The position numbers and the translations under genes were made by a program. Below the pieces are notes generated by a model, which was not told the origin of the DNA, ran no database searches, and saw nothing but the letters and a program-made list of their open reading frames with translations. A DNA stretch of 64,000 bases from Budorcas taxicolor (Eukaryota; Chordata; Mammalia; Artiodactyla; Bovidae), in NCBI RefSeq assembly GCF_023091745.1, contig NC_068935.1:5037001-5101000 (forward strand), in the 5' to 3' direction. Positions 1 to 11,801 of the stretch are shown here, piece after piece (position 1 is the first letter of the stretch; each line of letters begins with the position of its first letter).

Positions 1-1135
1 GGTCTTGGAAAGCATGAGATTGTTTTGCTAGTTCTTAGAATCCAGGAGGAACTATCCAGTAGGCTTTGAAATGCCAGTGTAGTCTTGGGTGAAAATTCTT
101 TTAAGGTCTATTCCTAGGAGTGAAATTTCTGAATCTTGGGGTATACACACCATCATCTACGAAACTGACATTGTTGTTGCAGTTGTATTATGACATCATT
201 ATTTGTTTAGATTTGCCCTCTTTCTTTGCTCCACACAGTTTTATATATTTTCCACCTTTCTTGTAGAATAATTTTTTTATTAAAATATGTGGTTTATAAT
301 TTCTTTTAGTTAGGTACTCTTGGGTTGGAATTCTTGAAAATGCCTTTTCTAAGTCATGTTGTGAAAAATATTTTGTCTAGATATTCTGGGTTGTTATTTT
401 CTCTCAGAACATTGAAGAGACCAGTCCCCCAGTTTTGGCTTCTCTTGTTGATAGGTTAGCTCTCTGTGTTCATTCCTTTTAAGGTAATGTCTTTTCTGTG
501 TATTTGCTCTTAAGATCATTTCTTTATCTTTTGTATTAGAGTTTATGTCACTGTGTGAAGGTGTCAATTTCTTTTCATTTATCCTACTTTACATATATAT
601 ATATATGTATATATGTATATATATATAAAGCTTCCTGAATCCGTGTATTTCTGTCTTTCTGTAATATCTCCTCAAATATTGCCTCTGCCCCATTCACCCT
701 TTTCTAACCTTCTGAAAATTGAATTGTAGAAATTATACCTTGTCACTCTATGCTACACTTCTCTTAATGTGTTTCATATTTTCTGCCTATGTATCTATCT
801 CTTAAGTACTACACTCTAGAACATTTGTTCATTGTATCTTCCACTTCATGAATCTTTCTTAAACTCTACTGGTAAACCAGCCTCTTGAATTTTTAAATTT
901 TAATTCTTATTTTTCTTATTTTAATTTTAAGAAGTTTCATTTGGTTCTTTTGCAGATCTACATAATATTGGTATTAGTATTTTCATTTATCTAACTCTTT
1001 ATTAATAATTTTAATCTCTTATATTTCTTTAAACATATGAAACATGTTATTTCTTGTATGTATATCTCTGGGAATATTTTAAGGCCTCATGTGAGAGTTA
1101 ATATCCTTTAGACGACATTCATATTTGCCATTGCT
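1..1135 (-). mobile_element. Old L1-type (L1M/HAL1-like) fragment, antisense
   Basis: The text reads as the complement of an old mammalian L1 5'/ORF1 region. Cues are the Phe/Ser/Leu-rich antisense sense, 'ctcctcaaatattgcctctg' and 'tttggttcttttgcag'. The copy is heavily decayed with no open frame. An AT-rich simple repeat (about 592-627) lies inside. Subfamily is not determined. Confidence 0.45.
592..627. repeat. (TA/TATATG)n simple repeat
   Basis: An alternating AT run with interspersed tatatg units, inside the old L1 fragment. Confidence 0.85.
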
Positions 1136-1807
1136 AAGTGGCTACCAACCTACAATCATGTTAAAATTATGGCTTAAGTTTTTAAAACCCGAGAAAGTGT
1201 TAATTCAAGCTGCATGAGGACTGGCTTTCAACCAGGAATACTCAGAGAAGGTTTTTATCATCTCCATTTAGCACCAAGGTTTGATATGTGCAATTTTCTT
1301 CTTAAGCCCCTTGGGAGATGAGCAAGTTTATTTCTAGTTCACTGTTAAACTGAGTTGTAGTCTTCTGAGGTTTATAAGACCATTTTCTATTTCTCTTTCC
1401 ACTTTGATCATGCCTTGGATTTGGTTTCCATTCCCTCATAGTTGATGCCTTGGAAAGAAGCTCAAGTTCATCTGGGTTTGGCAAATTCACTCAAGGTCAA
1501 AGCTGGCTCTACTGATGTTTACCTTTCTTAGTTCTTTCACTTAGTTTTTGGCCTCCACGGATTCCTTACTTTCTGGCCAGATTATCTATGCTTTTAAGAT
1601 TATTTTTAAAAGATTCATCACATGTAGTTGTTTCAGTGGGGCATAAGAAAGGGTGTATATTCTGCCATAATTTCAGAAACAGAAGTTCAGGTGACCCATT
1701 TTTTGTGGACACATGACATCTCAAGATGACTTTTATCTTGTAGCTTCCTACACATGAGAGTACTTGAATACAGAGATTATGGTGTCCGGTCTTTTTCTGA
1801 TAGAACT
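1136..1807. other. Unique intronic stretch
   Basis: AT-rich DNA. A 62-codon minus-strand open frame at 1302-1490 has no recognisable domain. No repeat was identified with confidence. Confidence 0.5.
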
Positions 1808-1883
1808 TAGTTACATAAAGAGTTGCATAGTTACTTTAGGAAGAATTACATAGTCACATAAGGAGAAGTTACTTAGTTACAAC
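1808..1883. repeat. Degenerate ~20-23 bp tandem repeat
   Basis: Four successive units start with tagtta/tagtca (at 1808, 1828, 1851 and 1874), with cores of the form tagttac.taagga.agtta. The array ends exactly where a BovB tail inserted, and its last unit supplies that element's target site. Confidence 0.55.
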
Positions 1884-2046
1884 CTAGGAGAGGGGGACCA
1901 CAGAGGATGAGATGGCTGGTGGCATCACTGACTTGATGAAAATGAGTCTGAGCAACATCCAGGAATTGGTGTTGGACAGGGAGACTTGGCGTGCTACAGT
2001 CCACAGGGTCACAGTTGGACATGCCTGAGCAATTGAACTGAAATGA
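1882..2046 (+). mobile_element. BovB LINE 3' tail, severely 5'-truncated
   Basis: The sequence matches the BovB 3' end (gaggatgagatggctgg, then gacagggagacttggcgtgc, then cacagggtcac). It is flanked by a perfect 11-bp TSD, acttagttaca, at 1871-1881 and 2047-2057, which fixes both ends. Confidence 0.85.
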
Positions 2047-2057
2047 ACTTAGTTACA

Positions 2058-3194
2058 TATAAATACTTATTTTTATAACAGGAAAAAATATTATAACGAG
2101 CTGTTGAAGAATCACGTTGCTTGAAGAGGTGATTTCTAGGACTATGTTTTGTCACCAGGTATAGTTTCTAGTCCCACTTCCACAGAATGATCATCTTCCT
2201 CTTTCACAAAAGAATTTTTTTTAAAAGATAGAGTGCAGGGAGACCAAGAAAAAAAAGATTCAATGCAGTCTACATAGAGCAGCATCTTCCTAATGGGCTC
2301 TTAATAATGAATGCATGTGTGCTTATATGTGTGTGGTTTCTGAATTTTCAGCTCAAAACTGGAGGACACTGAGTGATATCTGCCTGCATGCAGTTGCTTC
2401 CGGCTCTGGAAACACTGACAGAGGCTCTGCTTCTCATGTAGGGTGACTTGATACTAGGAACTTGCCATAGGAAAATCTGTTGTTATTTGCCACCAGTAAT
2501 GGATTTTACCAGGGAAACACATTGCCAACTGTTAAGTTTCATGCTAATGATGGGAAAGGAAAGCAAATCAATCATAGAAGCACTGTTGTTAAATGCAATA
2601 TGCAGTAATGAATAGGTGTGACATCTTAAAATTAATTTAATTATGGTTATAAGGGTTGTCCAATAACTATGGAAAGGCTTGGTTTTAATTTGTTAACAAG
2701 AATATGTTTTCATTTCTAATTCATAGAATTTTTTAAAAATTTATGGTGTGGAAAAATAGTACTTTCATCCAATTGAGCAAGCATGTTTTAAAAATGCCTG
2801 TTATGTACCAACTTGGTAATAGTTTCCAGGGATTCTGATATGATCAAGATATGGCTGATGTCTATAAGACACTCACATTTAATCAGGGAGCTGGATATCT
2901 AAACTAATGATAATGTAGTATATTAAGTGTTACATACATGCTGGAAACAAAAAGCTATAGATGCCCAGAGGAAGGATAATTAATTCTGCTTAAAAGAGTT
3001 CAGGAAGGCATCCCAGAGGAGATATTTTAGCCCAGCCAAATGTTTTCAGGCTGAGAAGGAGTGGGATATAAAGAGCTTTCATAGCCTACTAAGACATATA
3101 GGCTTGGAATTTACTGACTTTTTCTAGGAATGGTGAGTACTGTGGTATGGCTGGATCATTTGGCTATCTGGAGTCTGTTACTTTAATTTCCAGT
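2058..3194. other. Intronic stretch with possible ancient repeat
   Basis: No gene is seen. From about 2760 to 3115 the sequence has the look of a widespread ancient mammalian repeat (it includes gttcaggaaggcatcccagag and cccagaggagat). I cannot name the family. Confidence 0.35.
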
Positions 3195-3205
3195 CAGGTT
3201 TTGAA

Positions 3206-3432
3206 GGGCTTCCCAGGTGGTGCTAGTGATAAAGAACCCGCCTGCCAATGCAGGAGACATAAGAGACTCAGGTTCGATTCCTGGGTCGGGAAGATACCCT
3301 GGAGGAGGGCACGGCAACCCACTCCAGTATTCTTGCTTGGAGAATCCCATAGATGGGGAAGCCTGGCAGACTACAGTCCATAGGGTCGCAAAGAGTCGGA
3401 CATGACTGAAGCAACTTAGTACACAAAACGCA
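3206..3432 (+). mobile_element. Bov-tA SINE
   Basis: A tRNA-derived head (gcttcccaggtggtgc, B-box-like ggttcgattcctgg) is followed by the BovB-related tail ending gagtcggacatgactgaagc. A perfect 11-bp TSD, caggttttgaa, lies at 3195-3205 and 3433-3443. Confidence 0.93.
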
Positions 3433-3659
3433 CAGGTTTTGAAAGGCCCTGAATGCCATGCCTATTACTTAAGCCTTATCCTATGAGGTAGTGAAAAAAA
3501 ATTGTATAAGTAGTAGCATTGTAATATTTTTAGACAGTAACCACAATAATGAATGTGTAGGAGAAATGTAATGGAGTGAAAAAAATTCAAAACAAAAATC
3601 CAGGAGATGACTTTAAATTCATAGCTTTTTCATACACCTTGATATAATTTTGGTTACTC

Positions 3660-3765
3660 GTTTGTTCTTTTCTGAGACAGAGGTTGTGCTTTAATCATTT
3701 TTGTATTCATACTGTCCACCATAGTACATAGCTGTAGAATAAATGGGTTAATGAATGAATGAGCT
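3660..3765 (+). mobile_element. L2-like 3' end
   Basis: This has the common motif order of L2-type 3' ends: gtattcatactgtccacc, then agtacatagctgtagaataaatg, then repeated gaatgaatga. It is old and diverged. Confidence 0.4.
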
Positions 3766-3792
3766 AAGTAATAATTGAGGAAGACTCTGAAA

Positions 3793-3895
3793 ACACTGTA
3801 GAGAGGGAGGCAAAATTTTCTGGGGTGTAAAGTAGGCTTAGGCAGAGAAGGGTCAGAGATGACTTGATTAATTTCTTACTTGTATAGTTAGTACA
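3793..3895 (+). repeat. Left copy of a diverged ~100 bp local duplication
   Basis: Aligns by eye with 4139-4243. Shared blocks include gagaagggtca.agatgact and atttcttacttgt, with substitutions and small indels throughout. The two copies flank the Bov-tA at 3906-4138. Confidence 0.75.
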
Positions 3896-3905
3896 AGTAG
3901 GTAGC

Positions 3906-4138
3906 TGTGCTTTCCTGGTGGCTGAGTCAGTCAAGAATCTACCTATAATGTTGGAGACCGCCTGCTGTGGTATGGATGCGGGTTCGATCCCTGGGTCGGG
4001 AAGATCCCCTGGAGGAGGAAATAACAAACCATTCCACTATTCTTCCCTGGAGAATCCCATGGAGAGATGAGCCTGGTGTGCTACAGTTCATGTAGTCACA
4101 AAAGAGTCGGAACGTCTGAGGGACTAAACCACTGAACA
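3906..4138 (+). mobile_element. Bov-tA SINE between the duplicated blocks
   Basis: The head is tttcctggtggctgagtcag, the B box ggttcgatccctggg, and the BovB-type tail runs to gtctgagggactaaacc. No simple short TSD is seen. The flanks are instead the two ~100 bp duplicate blocks. Confidence 0.88.
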
Positions 4139-4243
4139 AGACAGTAGAAAGAGAGGCAGAATTTTGTGAAGTGTAGAGTAAGTTTAATCAGAGAAGGGTC
4201 AAAGATGACTGGATGATTTCTTACTTGTGTGGTAGATATTGGG
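4139..4243 (+). repeat. Right copy of the ~100 bp local duplication
   Basis: Diverged second copy of 3793-3895. Roughly four bases in five agree by eye. See the finding on this duplication. Confidence 0.75.
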
Positions 4244-4414
4244 TTATGATGCCTTTAACCAATGTAAGAAACAGACAAACCACTTTTCACATTAGTGGAG
4301 TTGAGTACATGTTGGAGCATCTTTATTTGTAGGTCCTGTGGAAGAAGAACTTAGATTTATGAGTCTACAACTCAGGGCAAAGACATGGACTGGAGATACA
4401 GATTCAAGAAACAT

Positions 4415-4616
4415 CTTTCTTTTTGAAGTCGCTCAGTCATGTCCAACTCTTTGTGACCCCGTGGACTGTAGCCCACCGGGCTCCTCTGTCCATGGGATTC
4501 TCCAGGCAAGAATACTGGAGTGGGTTGCCATTTCCTTCTCCAGGGGATCTTCCCAACCCAGGGATCGAACCCGGGTCTCCTGCATTGCAGGCAGATGCTT
4601 TATCCTCTGAGCCACT
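4415..4616 (-). mobile_element. Bov-tA SINE
   Basis: Antisense Bov-tA, running from the tail (gaagtcgctcagtcatgtcc) through the complement of the B box (ggatcgaacccgggt) to the head (ctctgagccact). TSD agaaacat lies at 4407-4414 and 4617-4624. It is only mildly diverged. Confidence 0.93.
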
Positions 4617-4624
4617 AGAAACAT

Positions 4625-5511
4625 AAGCACATAGATTAATGATCAGTAGCAGGGGAGAGGATCACACAGGGTGAAAGTACAACATAAAAAGCTGAGAGCA
4701 TGGGGACCTTGGGGTCACTAATATTCAAAGAGTAGGTAGAAGAAAAGAATGTGGAAAACCAAAGGCATAGATGTGATTATCAGGGAAGTCTGATATTTGA
4801 TGTCATTGAAGAGAAAGTTTCCAGAATTGTTACAGCAGTTTAACTGAGGAATAATTCAGTACTTTCCTGTTTTGATGCATATGATATTATATATATGTAT
4901 CACACATATATTAATATAAATTTAGAATATTGTGAGACCACTCATATCTCATGTTATATCATTTCATTTCCTAAAGCAGTAAGACAGTTTCTAGGAAAGA
5001 GTGAAGAGAAAAAAGGACAAACACTTCTTAACTTATGTCGCATTTAATAGAAGGGTTCTCTCACTTTTCAAGTGATCAGCTTGAAGTAGCGTTTTTTTTT
5101 TTTTCTTATGTATGTTTATGCATTTTAGTTTCATTGATTTGTTTTAATTTGCCCACGTATTGAGGATGTAGCTGTAAGAGCCCGAATGTGGTGGTAAACT
5201 CTAGCATTTAATAACTGCTGAAAATGCAGTGTCTTTTCTCTTATTGTATTTGACAGGTTTTTTGTTATTATTTTGATACTCTATTTTGCCAAGAGGTAAC
5301 TCATTCCCAAAGGTATTTTATGCCAAGGAAATTTCATTCCACTTTGTATAGAAGCTAGGTTTTATATTATCTTTTGAGTGTGCATTTTTAGTATGGATTA
5401 TATGTTACTGGAATTACTTTAGCAAAATTCATACAGAGATTCTGTATTTTCAAACTGATAATGACCATAGGCATTAGAAGGCAAACCCAGAAAACTGCCA
5501 GCAAATAATCA
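4625..5511. other. Unique intronic stretch
   Basis: AT-rich, with a poly(T) run near 5092-5104. Nothing codes. Confidence 0.55.
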
Positions 5512-5522
5512 TTCTTGCTTTT

Positions 5523-7286
5523 CAGTTCAGTTCAGTTGCACAGTCATGTCTGACTCTGCAGCACCATGGACTGCAGCACGCCAGGCCTCCCTGTCCCTCA
5601 CCAACTCCTGGGGTTTACTCAAACTCACGTCCATTGAGTCAGTGATGACATCTAACCGTCTGTTATCCCCTTCTCTTCCTGCCTTCAATCTTTCCCAGCA
5701 TCAGGGTCTTTACCAGTGAGTCAGTTCTTCGCATCAGGTAGCCAAAGTATTGGAGTTTCAGCTTCAGCATCAGTCCTTCCAATGAATATTCAGGACTGAT
5801 TTCCTTTAGGATGGACTGGTTGGATCTCCTTGCAGTCCAAGGGACTCTCAACAGTCTTCTCCAACACAATGGTTCAAAAGCATCAATTCTTCTGCACCCA
5901 GCTTTCTTTATAGTCCAACTCTCACTCCCATATGTGACTCCTGGAAAAATCATAGCTTTGACTAGACAGACCTTTGTTGGTAAAGGAATGTCTCTGCTTT
6001 TTAATATGCCATCCAGGTTGGTCATAACTTTTCTTCCAAGGAGCTAACATCTTTTAATTTCATGGCTGCAGTCACCATCTGCAGTGATTTTGGAGCCCCC
6101 AAAAATGATGTCTGTCACTGTTTCCCCTGTTTCCCCATATATTTGCCTTGAAATGATGGGACCAGATGCCATTATCTTAGGTTTCTGAATGTTGCGTTAA
6201 GCCAACATTTTCACTCTTCTCTTTCACTTTCATCCAGAGGCTCTTTAGTTCTTCACTTTCTGCCATAAGGGTGGTGTCATCTGCATATCTAAAGGTTATT
6301 GATATTTCTCCCGGCAATCTTAATTCCAGCTTGTGTTTCATCCAGCCTGGCATTTCGCATGATATACTCTGCATATAAGTTAAATAAGCAGGATGACAGT
6401 ATACAGCCTTGACATATTCCTTTCCTTATTTGGAACCAGTCTGTTGTTCCATGTCCAGTTCTAACTGTTGCTTCTTGACCTGCATACAGATTTCTCAGGG
6501 GGCAGGTCAGGTGGTCTGATATTCCCATCTCTTTATGAATTTTCCAGTTTGTTGTGATCCACACAATCAAAGGCTTTGGCATAGTCAATAAAGCAAAAGT
6601 AGGTGTTTTTCTGGAACTCTCTTGCTTTTTCAATGATTGAACAAATGTTGGCAATTTGATCTCTGGTTCCTCACCCTTTTCTAAATCCGTCTTGAACATC
6701 TGGAAGTGCACGGTTCATGTTCTGTTGAAGACCTGACTTGGAGAATTTTGAGCATTACTTTCCTAGTGTGTGTAATGAGTGCAATTGTGTGGTAGTTTGA
6801 GCATTCTTTGGCATTGCCTTTCTTTGGGGTTGGAATGATAACTGACCTTTTCCAGTCCTGTGGCCACTGCTGAGTTTTCCAAATTTGCTGGCATATTAGG
6901 TGCAGCACTTTAACAGCATCATATTTTAGGATTTGAAATAGCTCAACTGGAATTCCATCACATCCACTAGCTTTGTTTGTAGTGATGCTTCCTAAGGCCC
7001 ACTTGACTTCGCATTCCAGAATGTCTGGCTCTAAGTGAGTTATCACGCCATCGTGGTTATCTGGGTCGTGAAGTTCTTTTTTGTATAGTTCGTCTGTGTA
7101 CTCTTGCCACCTCTTCTTAATATCTTCTGCTTCTGTTAGGTCCAGACCATTTCTGTTCTTTATTGTCCCCATATTTGCATGAAAAGTTCCTTTGGTATCT
7201 CTAATTTTCTTGAAGAGATCTCTGGTCTTTCCCATTCTATTGTTTTCCTCTATTTCTTTGCCTTGATCTCTAAGGAATTCTTTCTT
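5523..7286 (-). mobile_element. BovB LINE, 5'-truncated (1.76 kb)
   Basis: The 3' end lies at 5523 (ttcagttcagttgcacagtc) and the element runs leftward on the minus strand. Minus-strand fragments show BovB reverse transcriptase, including YADDTTLMAES near 6290 and KRSVIIPTPKKGNAKECSNY near 6830. A perfect 11-bp TSD, ttcttgctttt, at 5512-5522 and 7287-7297 fixes both ends and shows ordinary 5' truncation. BovB is an RTE-clade non-LTR retrotransposon, well known in ruminants and thought to have spread horizontally. Confidence 0.95.
5663..7235 (-). pseudogene. BovB reverse transcriptase remnant (broken ORF)
   Basis: The coding sense is minus and is split by stops and frameshifts into pieces at 6681-7235, 6289-6711, 6177-6374 and 5663-6025. 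In order they hold the N-terminal RT region (GTIKNRNGLDLTEAEDIKK, KASGCDGIPVELFQ), the palm region (DWFQIRKGICQGCILS), the catalytic YADD box and the C-terminal SWTIKKAG/LLRVPWTARRSNQ region. The endonuclease domain is missing because of 5' truncation. It is not functional. Confidence 0.9.
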
Positions 7287-7297
7287 TTCTTGCTTTT

Positions 7298-8126
7298 AGG
7301 AAACAGTTAAGTAATTGCATCATACCTCCATTACCATTAAATATATCAGTTGAGAGCCTCATGGATTCATTTATGTTCTTTTTGATAAATCAAGTTTTTC
7401 CTTTATCATCTTTAGAGATGGAATTTGGGATGTCTGGCATGCTTACCTATAACTTTACAGAACCCCTTTTCTTATTCTAGCTCACTGGGTTAGATAGTAT
7501 GTACAGTATTTTCGAATGATTAGTGGGAGTCATTGAATGGGAATTAGCATCTAAAAAGGTTCCTATTAAAAGCCAGTTTCTCTGCTTCATGTTTTACGTA
7601 TGTTAGTTCATTAAATAACCTGATAGGCACTTACGCTAAGGGCTGCATCTTGCTATGGTAGAGAGAATAAGGACTGGAAAGCTGTATTCATGCTGTTTGA
7701 AACTCATGCTTATTGGATATACAAAGTTACTTCACTGCTCTGAGCCTAAGTTTTGTACAGTACAAGTGAAATATTTACCCTGAAGAGTTACTGTGATATA
7801 AGGGCTGGAGATATATAAACTATGCCAATGATTAAATAGGAAATAATAATGCATTATCATTAATAATACCAAATATCAGAAAGAAGTTAATGTTTGATTT
7901 TCATTGGGTACTATTACTTGATGAGAAGTCATGCATGGCATACAAAGACATGGGAAGTTATAGGCAATCATCTTTTAAATGAAATTTAAAACAAGACGTT
8001 AAGTGAAATGTTAATTTGGCAAGCATGTTGGAGATCTTAGGTTTGTTAAGGTCAGTGACTGGTGACTGCTTCCTGAAACTCTTTCCCTTCCTGGAATAAC
8101 ACCTTGCCCCCCATAAGGAAATTGAA
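7298..8126. other. Intronic stretch, possible MIR relic
   Basis: No gene is seen. About 7650-7850 has a MIR-like order (cactgctctgagcctaag, then a stretch before gttactgtgatataagg), but too diverged for a firm call. Confidence 0.35.
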
Positions 8127-8329
8127 GTTAAGTGTTAGTCACCCAGTCATGCTGACTCTCTGTGACCCCCTGGACTGTAGCCCTCCAGGCTCCTCTATCC
8201 ATGGAATCTCAAGGCAAGAATCCTGGAGTGGGTTGCCATGCCCTTCTCAGGGGAGCTTCCCGGGCTGCTCTAACCTGGGTCTCCTGCACTGTAGGCAGAT
8301 TCTTTACTGTCTGAGCTACCAGGGAAGCC
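8127..8329 (-). mobile_element. Bov-tA SINE
   Basis: Antisense copy: tail gtcacccagtcatgctgac, middle ctggagtgggttgccatgcc, head ctgtctgagctaccaggg. It is moderately diverged and has no confident TSD. Confidence 0.88.
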
Positions 8330-9971
8330 AGCTATTTGTTCATTGTATCACACTGAAATTGTTTGAAGTAGCATGATTTTGTAACCACATTGACCCACCA
8401 AATTTTATTCTTTCATTTGAATTTTTTTTCTTAATAACACTGTGAGTGCAGTCAGGAAGTTGAGCAAGCCACCTGTCTTGTTGTAGGCTACCTAGCTGGT
8501 CTCAGGTAGCTGGACTCAGTGTAGAGGGAAGCTTAAAAAACTGCCATTGAATCTTCATCTTGCCAGATTTTATACCTTTAGGACGCTGTGGGTAATTGGG
8601 TGACAGCCAGTTTATTTCCTTCAGCTAATGTTGTCAATGAACACTCTATTTTAGTTTAGCCCTGATATGACAGAATTACATAAGTGTTCTGATCTTCATC
8701 AACACTTTGTGATTCAGAAACTTTTGTTATTTCAATAAAACTGTCATAGGCTGCAGCTTTTGAAGCATTTAACTTGGAACATGGCAATTTTGTTCATTTG
8801 TTGACTTAGATAGATAGAGCTGTTGTGTTTCCTTGCCATAGATGTTGACAGGACCTTGTGGGTCATGCTTGTTGTGTAAACATTTAGTTCTCTAAACAAT
8901 TTCTAGCCTGGAAGTTGGTAGTGAAAAATACTACTTTCCTCTTTCTATGCCCCTGGAAAATGTTCTTTTGTCGTCAGTATAAAGAGGATAGGGTACTTAC
9001 TTACTGTCTATGTGGACTTTCTTTTCCTGCCTGATTTTCGTTTATGAGCAATTCCAGGAAGCTTTGGGCCATTGTATCACCTTGTCTCATTCCATTATAG
9101 ATATTGATGCAACATGGGTTGCTGAACAGAATAATCTCTTTTGCAGTTTCTATTGATCTTGTCCAGTAAATCATTGTATGCTGGGTTTGTACTGAAATCA
9201 TTTTCGGCAAAGAAGCTGTTCTTGAATTTGACAATCAGGTGCCTTCTTGTAAAAGGCAAACTTATGCTAAGCTGAGATTCAATCTTTTTGTTTCTATCTC
9301 TTTCATATTCAACATAGTTATTTTTCCTAACTTCTCAAGTGGTCTTTTTGACATTTCCCTTCACTTCTTTTTGCATCCTGTAATATGGATTCTGTTGCCA
9401 TTGCTCTTTCAAAATTGCTCTGTATGGTCTGAAATGGTGTGTTTTCTTCTGGTCTTTTTATTAGGGGTTAAGACTTAGACTGGGCTTGACCATCCTGCTA
9501 TGCTTCACACTGTTGATTACTTTTTCTTATTGAAACACTTTCCTTTTTCACTGTGGGGACAATGTGTTCTCCTGTTTCTCTCACCTTTTTGATTGTTCTG
9601 TTTGTCCTCTTAATTGGCTGTTCTTCTCTGTGTCCATGACTACAGGCATCCTCACCTGGGTCTAATCTTCTGTCCTTAGTTCTTTCTCACTGACTGTTCA
9701 GTCTCTGCTTAGGCTTTGGTTACATCTTAAATATAAAAGAGCATCAAATTCACATTTCTTTCCCTACACTGTAATCATTTTCCATTCTCGCATTTCACAG
9801 GTTTTATTCACGTAATATTTGAGTGTCATTTTCTAGATACTGTGGGAGGTGGGATGGATGTGGGAGACAAAGTTGTATCAAGCATGTCTTCGCTGTGAGT
9901 TTGTAACTTAGGAAACGCAAAAAGATGCATACGTGAACCATAGTTAAGCAGGGCAACATGTGGAACTACCT
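8330..9971. other. Intronic stretch with a doubtful RT-like minus ORF
   Basis: No gene was recognised. On the minus strand, 9001-9234 is open for 77 codons and carries GMRQGD, resembling the (V/I)RQGD box of non-LTR reverse transcriptases. The rest does not fit a named family. Treat it as an unclassified relic or chance. Confidence 0.35.
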
Positions 9972-9981
9972 TAGCAGTGAA

Positions 9982-10176
9982 AAGTGAATGAAATTCACTC
10001 ACTCGTGACCAGCTCTTTGTGACCCCATAGACTATGCAATCCATGGAATTCTCCAGGCCAGAATATTGGAGTGGGGGGCCTTTCCTTTCCCCTAGGATCT
10101 TCGCAACCCAGGGATCAAACCCAGGTCTCCTGCATTGCAGGCAGATTCTTTACCAGCTGAGCCCCAAGAGAAGCCC
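9982..10176 (-). mobile_element. Bov-tA SINE
   Basis: Antisense Bov-tA, with tail ctcactcgtgaccagctc and head ctttaccagctgagcccc. A 10-bp TSD, tagcagtgaa/tagccgtgaa (one mismatch), lies at 9972-9981 and 10177-10186. Confidence 0.88.
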
Positions 10177-10572
10177 TAGCCGTGAAGTAGAAGGCAAAGA
10201 ATGTAGAGGCAACTGGAGGTTTCATAGAGAAAGTGATACTTTATTTGGGTCTTAATGGATAGATTCAGGTGTGACAGCACAGTTGCAAAGGCAGATTTGG
10301 GAGTCCTGTCATATACTTTTTCTAACTTTAGGTAGACTTGTCCTAGGTAGACAGTAGACAAATATTGCTTAAATTTAGAACCTGTAATCTTTTCATCTAG
10401 ATTAGGCACCCAGAATAAAAGTGTGCATAATAACTCATGTCATACGTGTAAGAAATTTAAAATGCATGTCTTTTAGTGGCAGAGCTTCAAGGGTGATTTT
10501 AAAGAAGTATCACCATTTACCTTTCTATTTACTGACTCCTAGTGTATCTTGCGCACCTCGGCTTTTAAAAAT

Positions 10573-10609
10573 AGGCAGATTCTTTAACATCTGAGCCACC
10601 AGGGAAGCA
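10573..10609 (-). mobile_element. Bov-tA head fragment (~37 bp)
   Basis: Only the tRNA-derived head remains (aggcagattctttaacatc, then tgagccaccagggaag). It is a stub of a larger insertion. Confidence 0.6.
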
Positions 10610-11770
10610 CCCCTGCACAAAATAAAAAAGACTATACCAGATATCAGATGTAATATTTGCCCTTTTAAGTGTCTTTTCAGATTATGTGAGCTCTGAGTGG
10701 AAAGCTAGTTATGTTAGTGCTTCTTTCATTCTTCTTCATGGATTGTCAGACTCAAGCTTGGAGTTCATATTTTTTTTTTTTTTACCACTTTCCCGTAAGA
10801 AGTAGGAATCTATCATTTCCTATTACCCAATTTGAAGCTTTTAATTTGGTTATATTTCTTTATGGCGCCTCTGTTGCAAATTTTACATACTGCTTCCTGC
10901 TCGCTCTCTGTAGTTAGGGCCAGTATTTAAGTTCAGATTGAAAGAATTCCTGGCTGAAAGCAGGGGCGCCCTTTGATGGCAGCCACAAGGAAGGCAACAA
11001 TGAGCCCCTACAGTAATGGGACTGAAGTGGCTGGGGTGAAGTAGAGGCCAGCCGAATAGCAAGCACAGCAGGTTAGAGAGAGTTTGCTAGGAAAAAGTGT
11101 CAGCAGGTTGCTATCCTGATCCAGTCAAATTTATTTGCTGTCTGTGACTATTAGCAGCTCTCTTCTTACCTGGGTTATTACTTTCTCTTTTCCATTTCCA
11201 GTAAAACCTTCAATTCAAGGGATTTCTGAGGTTTTTTTTTTTTTGGACACATAACGTAGGTTTCATTCTAATCTTTTTGAGATGTGTTTGACTTTATATG
11301 GTGATAGCTATATCTGAATTCTTCAGGTTTCAGAGAATTTGGGGAGCAATGTGTTGAGGATACAGTGTACATTGAGTTTTGCTTTGCTCTGAGATTTAGT
11401 ATTTAATCTTAAGCATTGCTTTTATCTTATGTATGCCTTTAGAAACAATACAGGACTCTCTATTATCTACCTTTTAGTCTCAAAAATTAAGAAGAGGTAC
11501 ATGGAAAGCAATTGCCAATTATCCTATAATAAACTACTGGACTTATGTTGTTTCATACTGCGGTTATGATTAAAATGCTTTATAGCACGGAATATAGTAT
11601 TATTAAAAGATAGTTCTCACAGGAGAGAGTTTCTTATAGCTGGGCCCTCAGCCAAAACCTTTTTTTTTTAAGTGCTTAAAGGCTTACAATCCAAACTGTT
11701 TCTGGCATTTAGTGAAATAAATTACCCCATGGAAGCTCATTGTTAAACGGAAGTCACCTAACTATGATCT

Positions 11771-11801
11771 ATTTAGTGATACACACACACGCACACACAC
11801 C
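11771..11801. repeat. (CA)n microsatellite, short and interrupted
   Basis: The array is acacacacacgcacacacac; a single g interrupts it. Confidence 0.85.
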
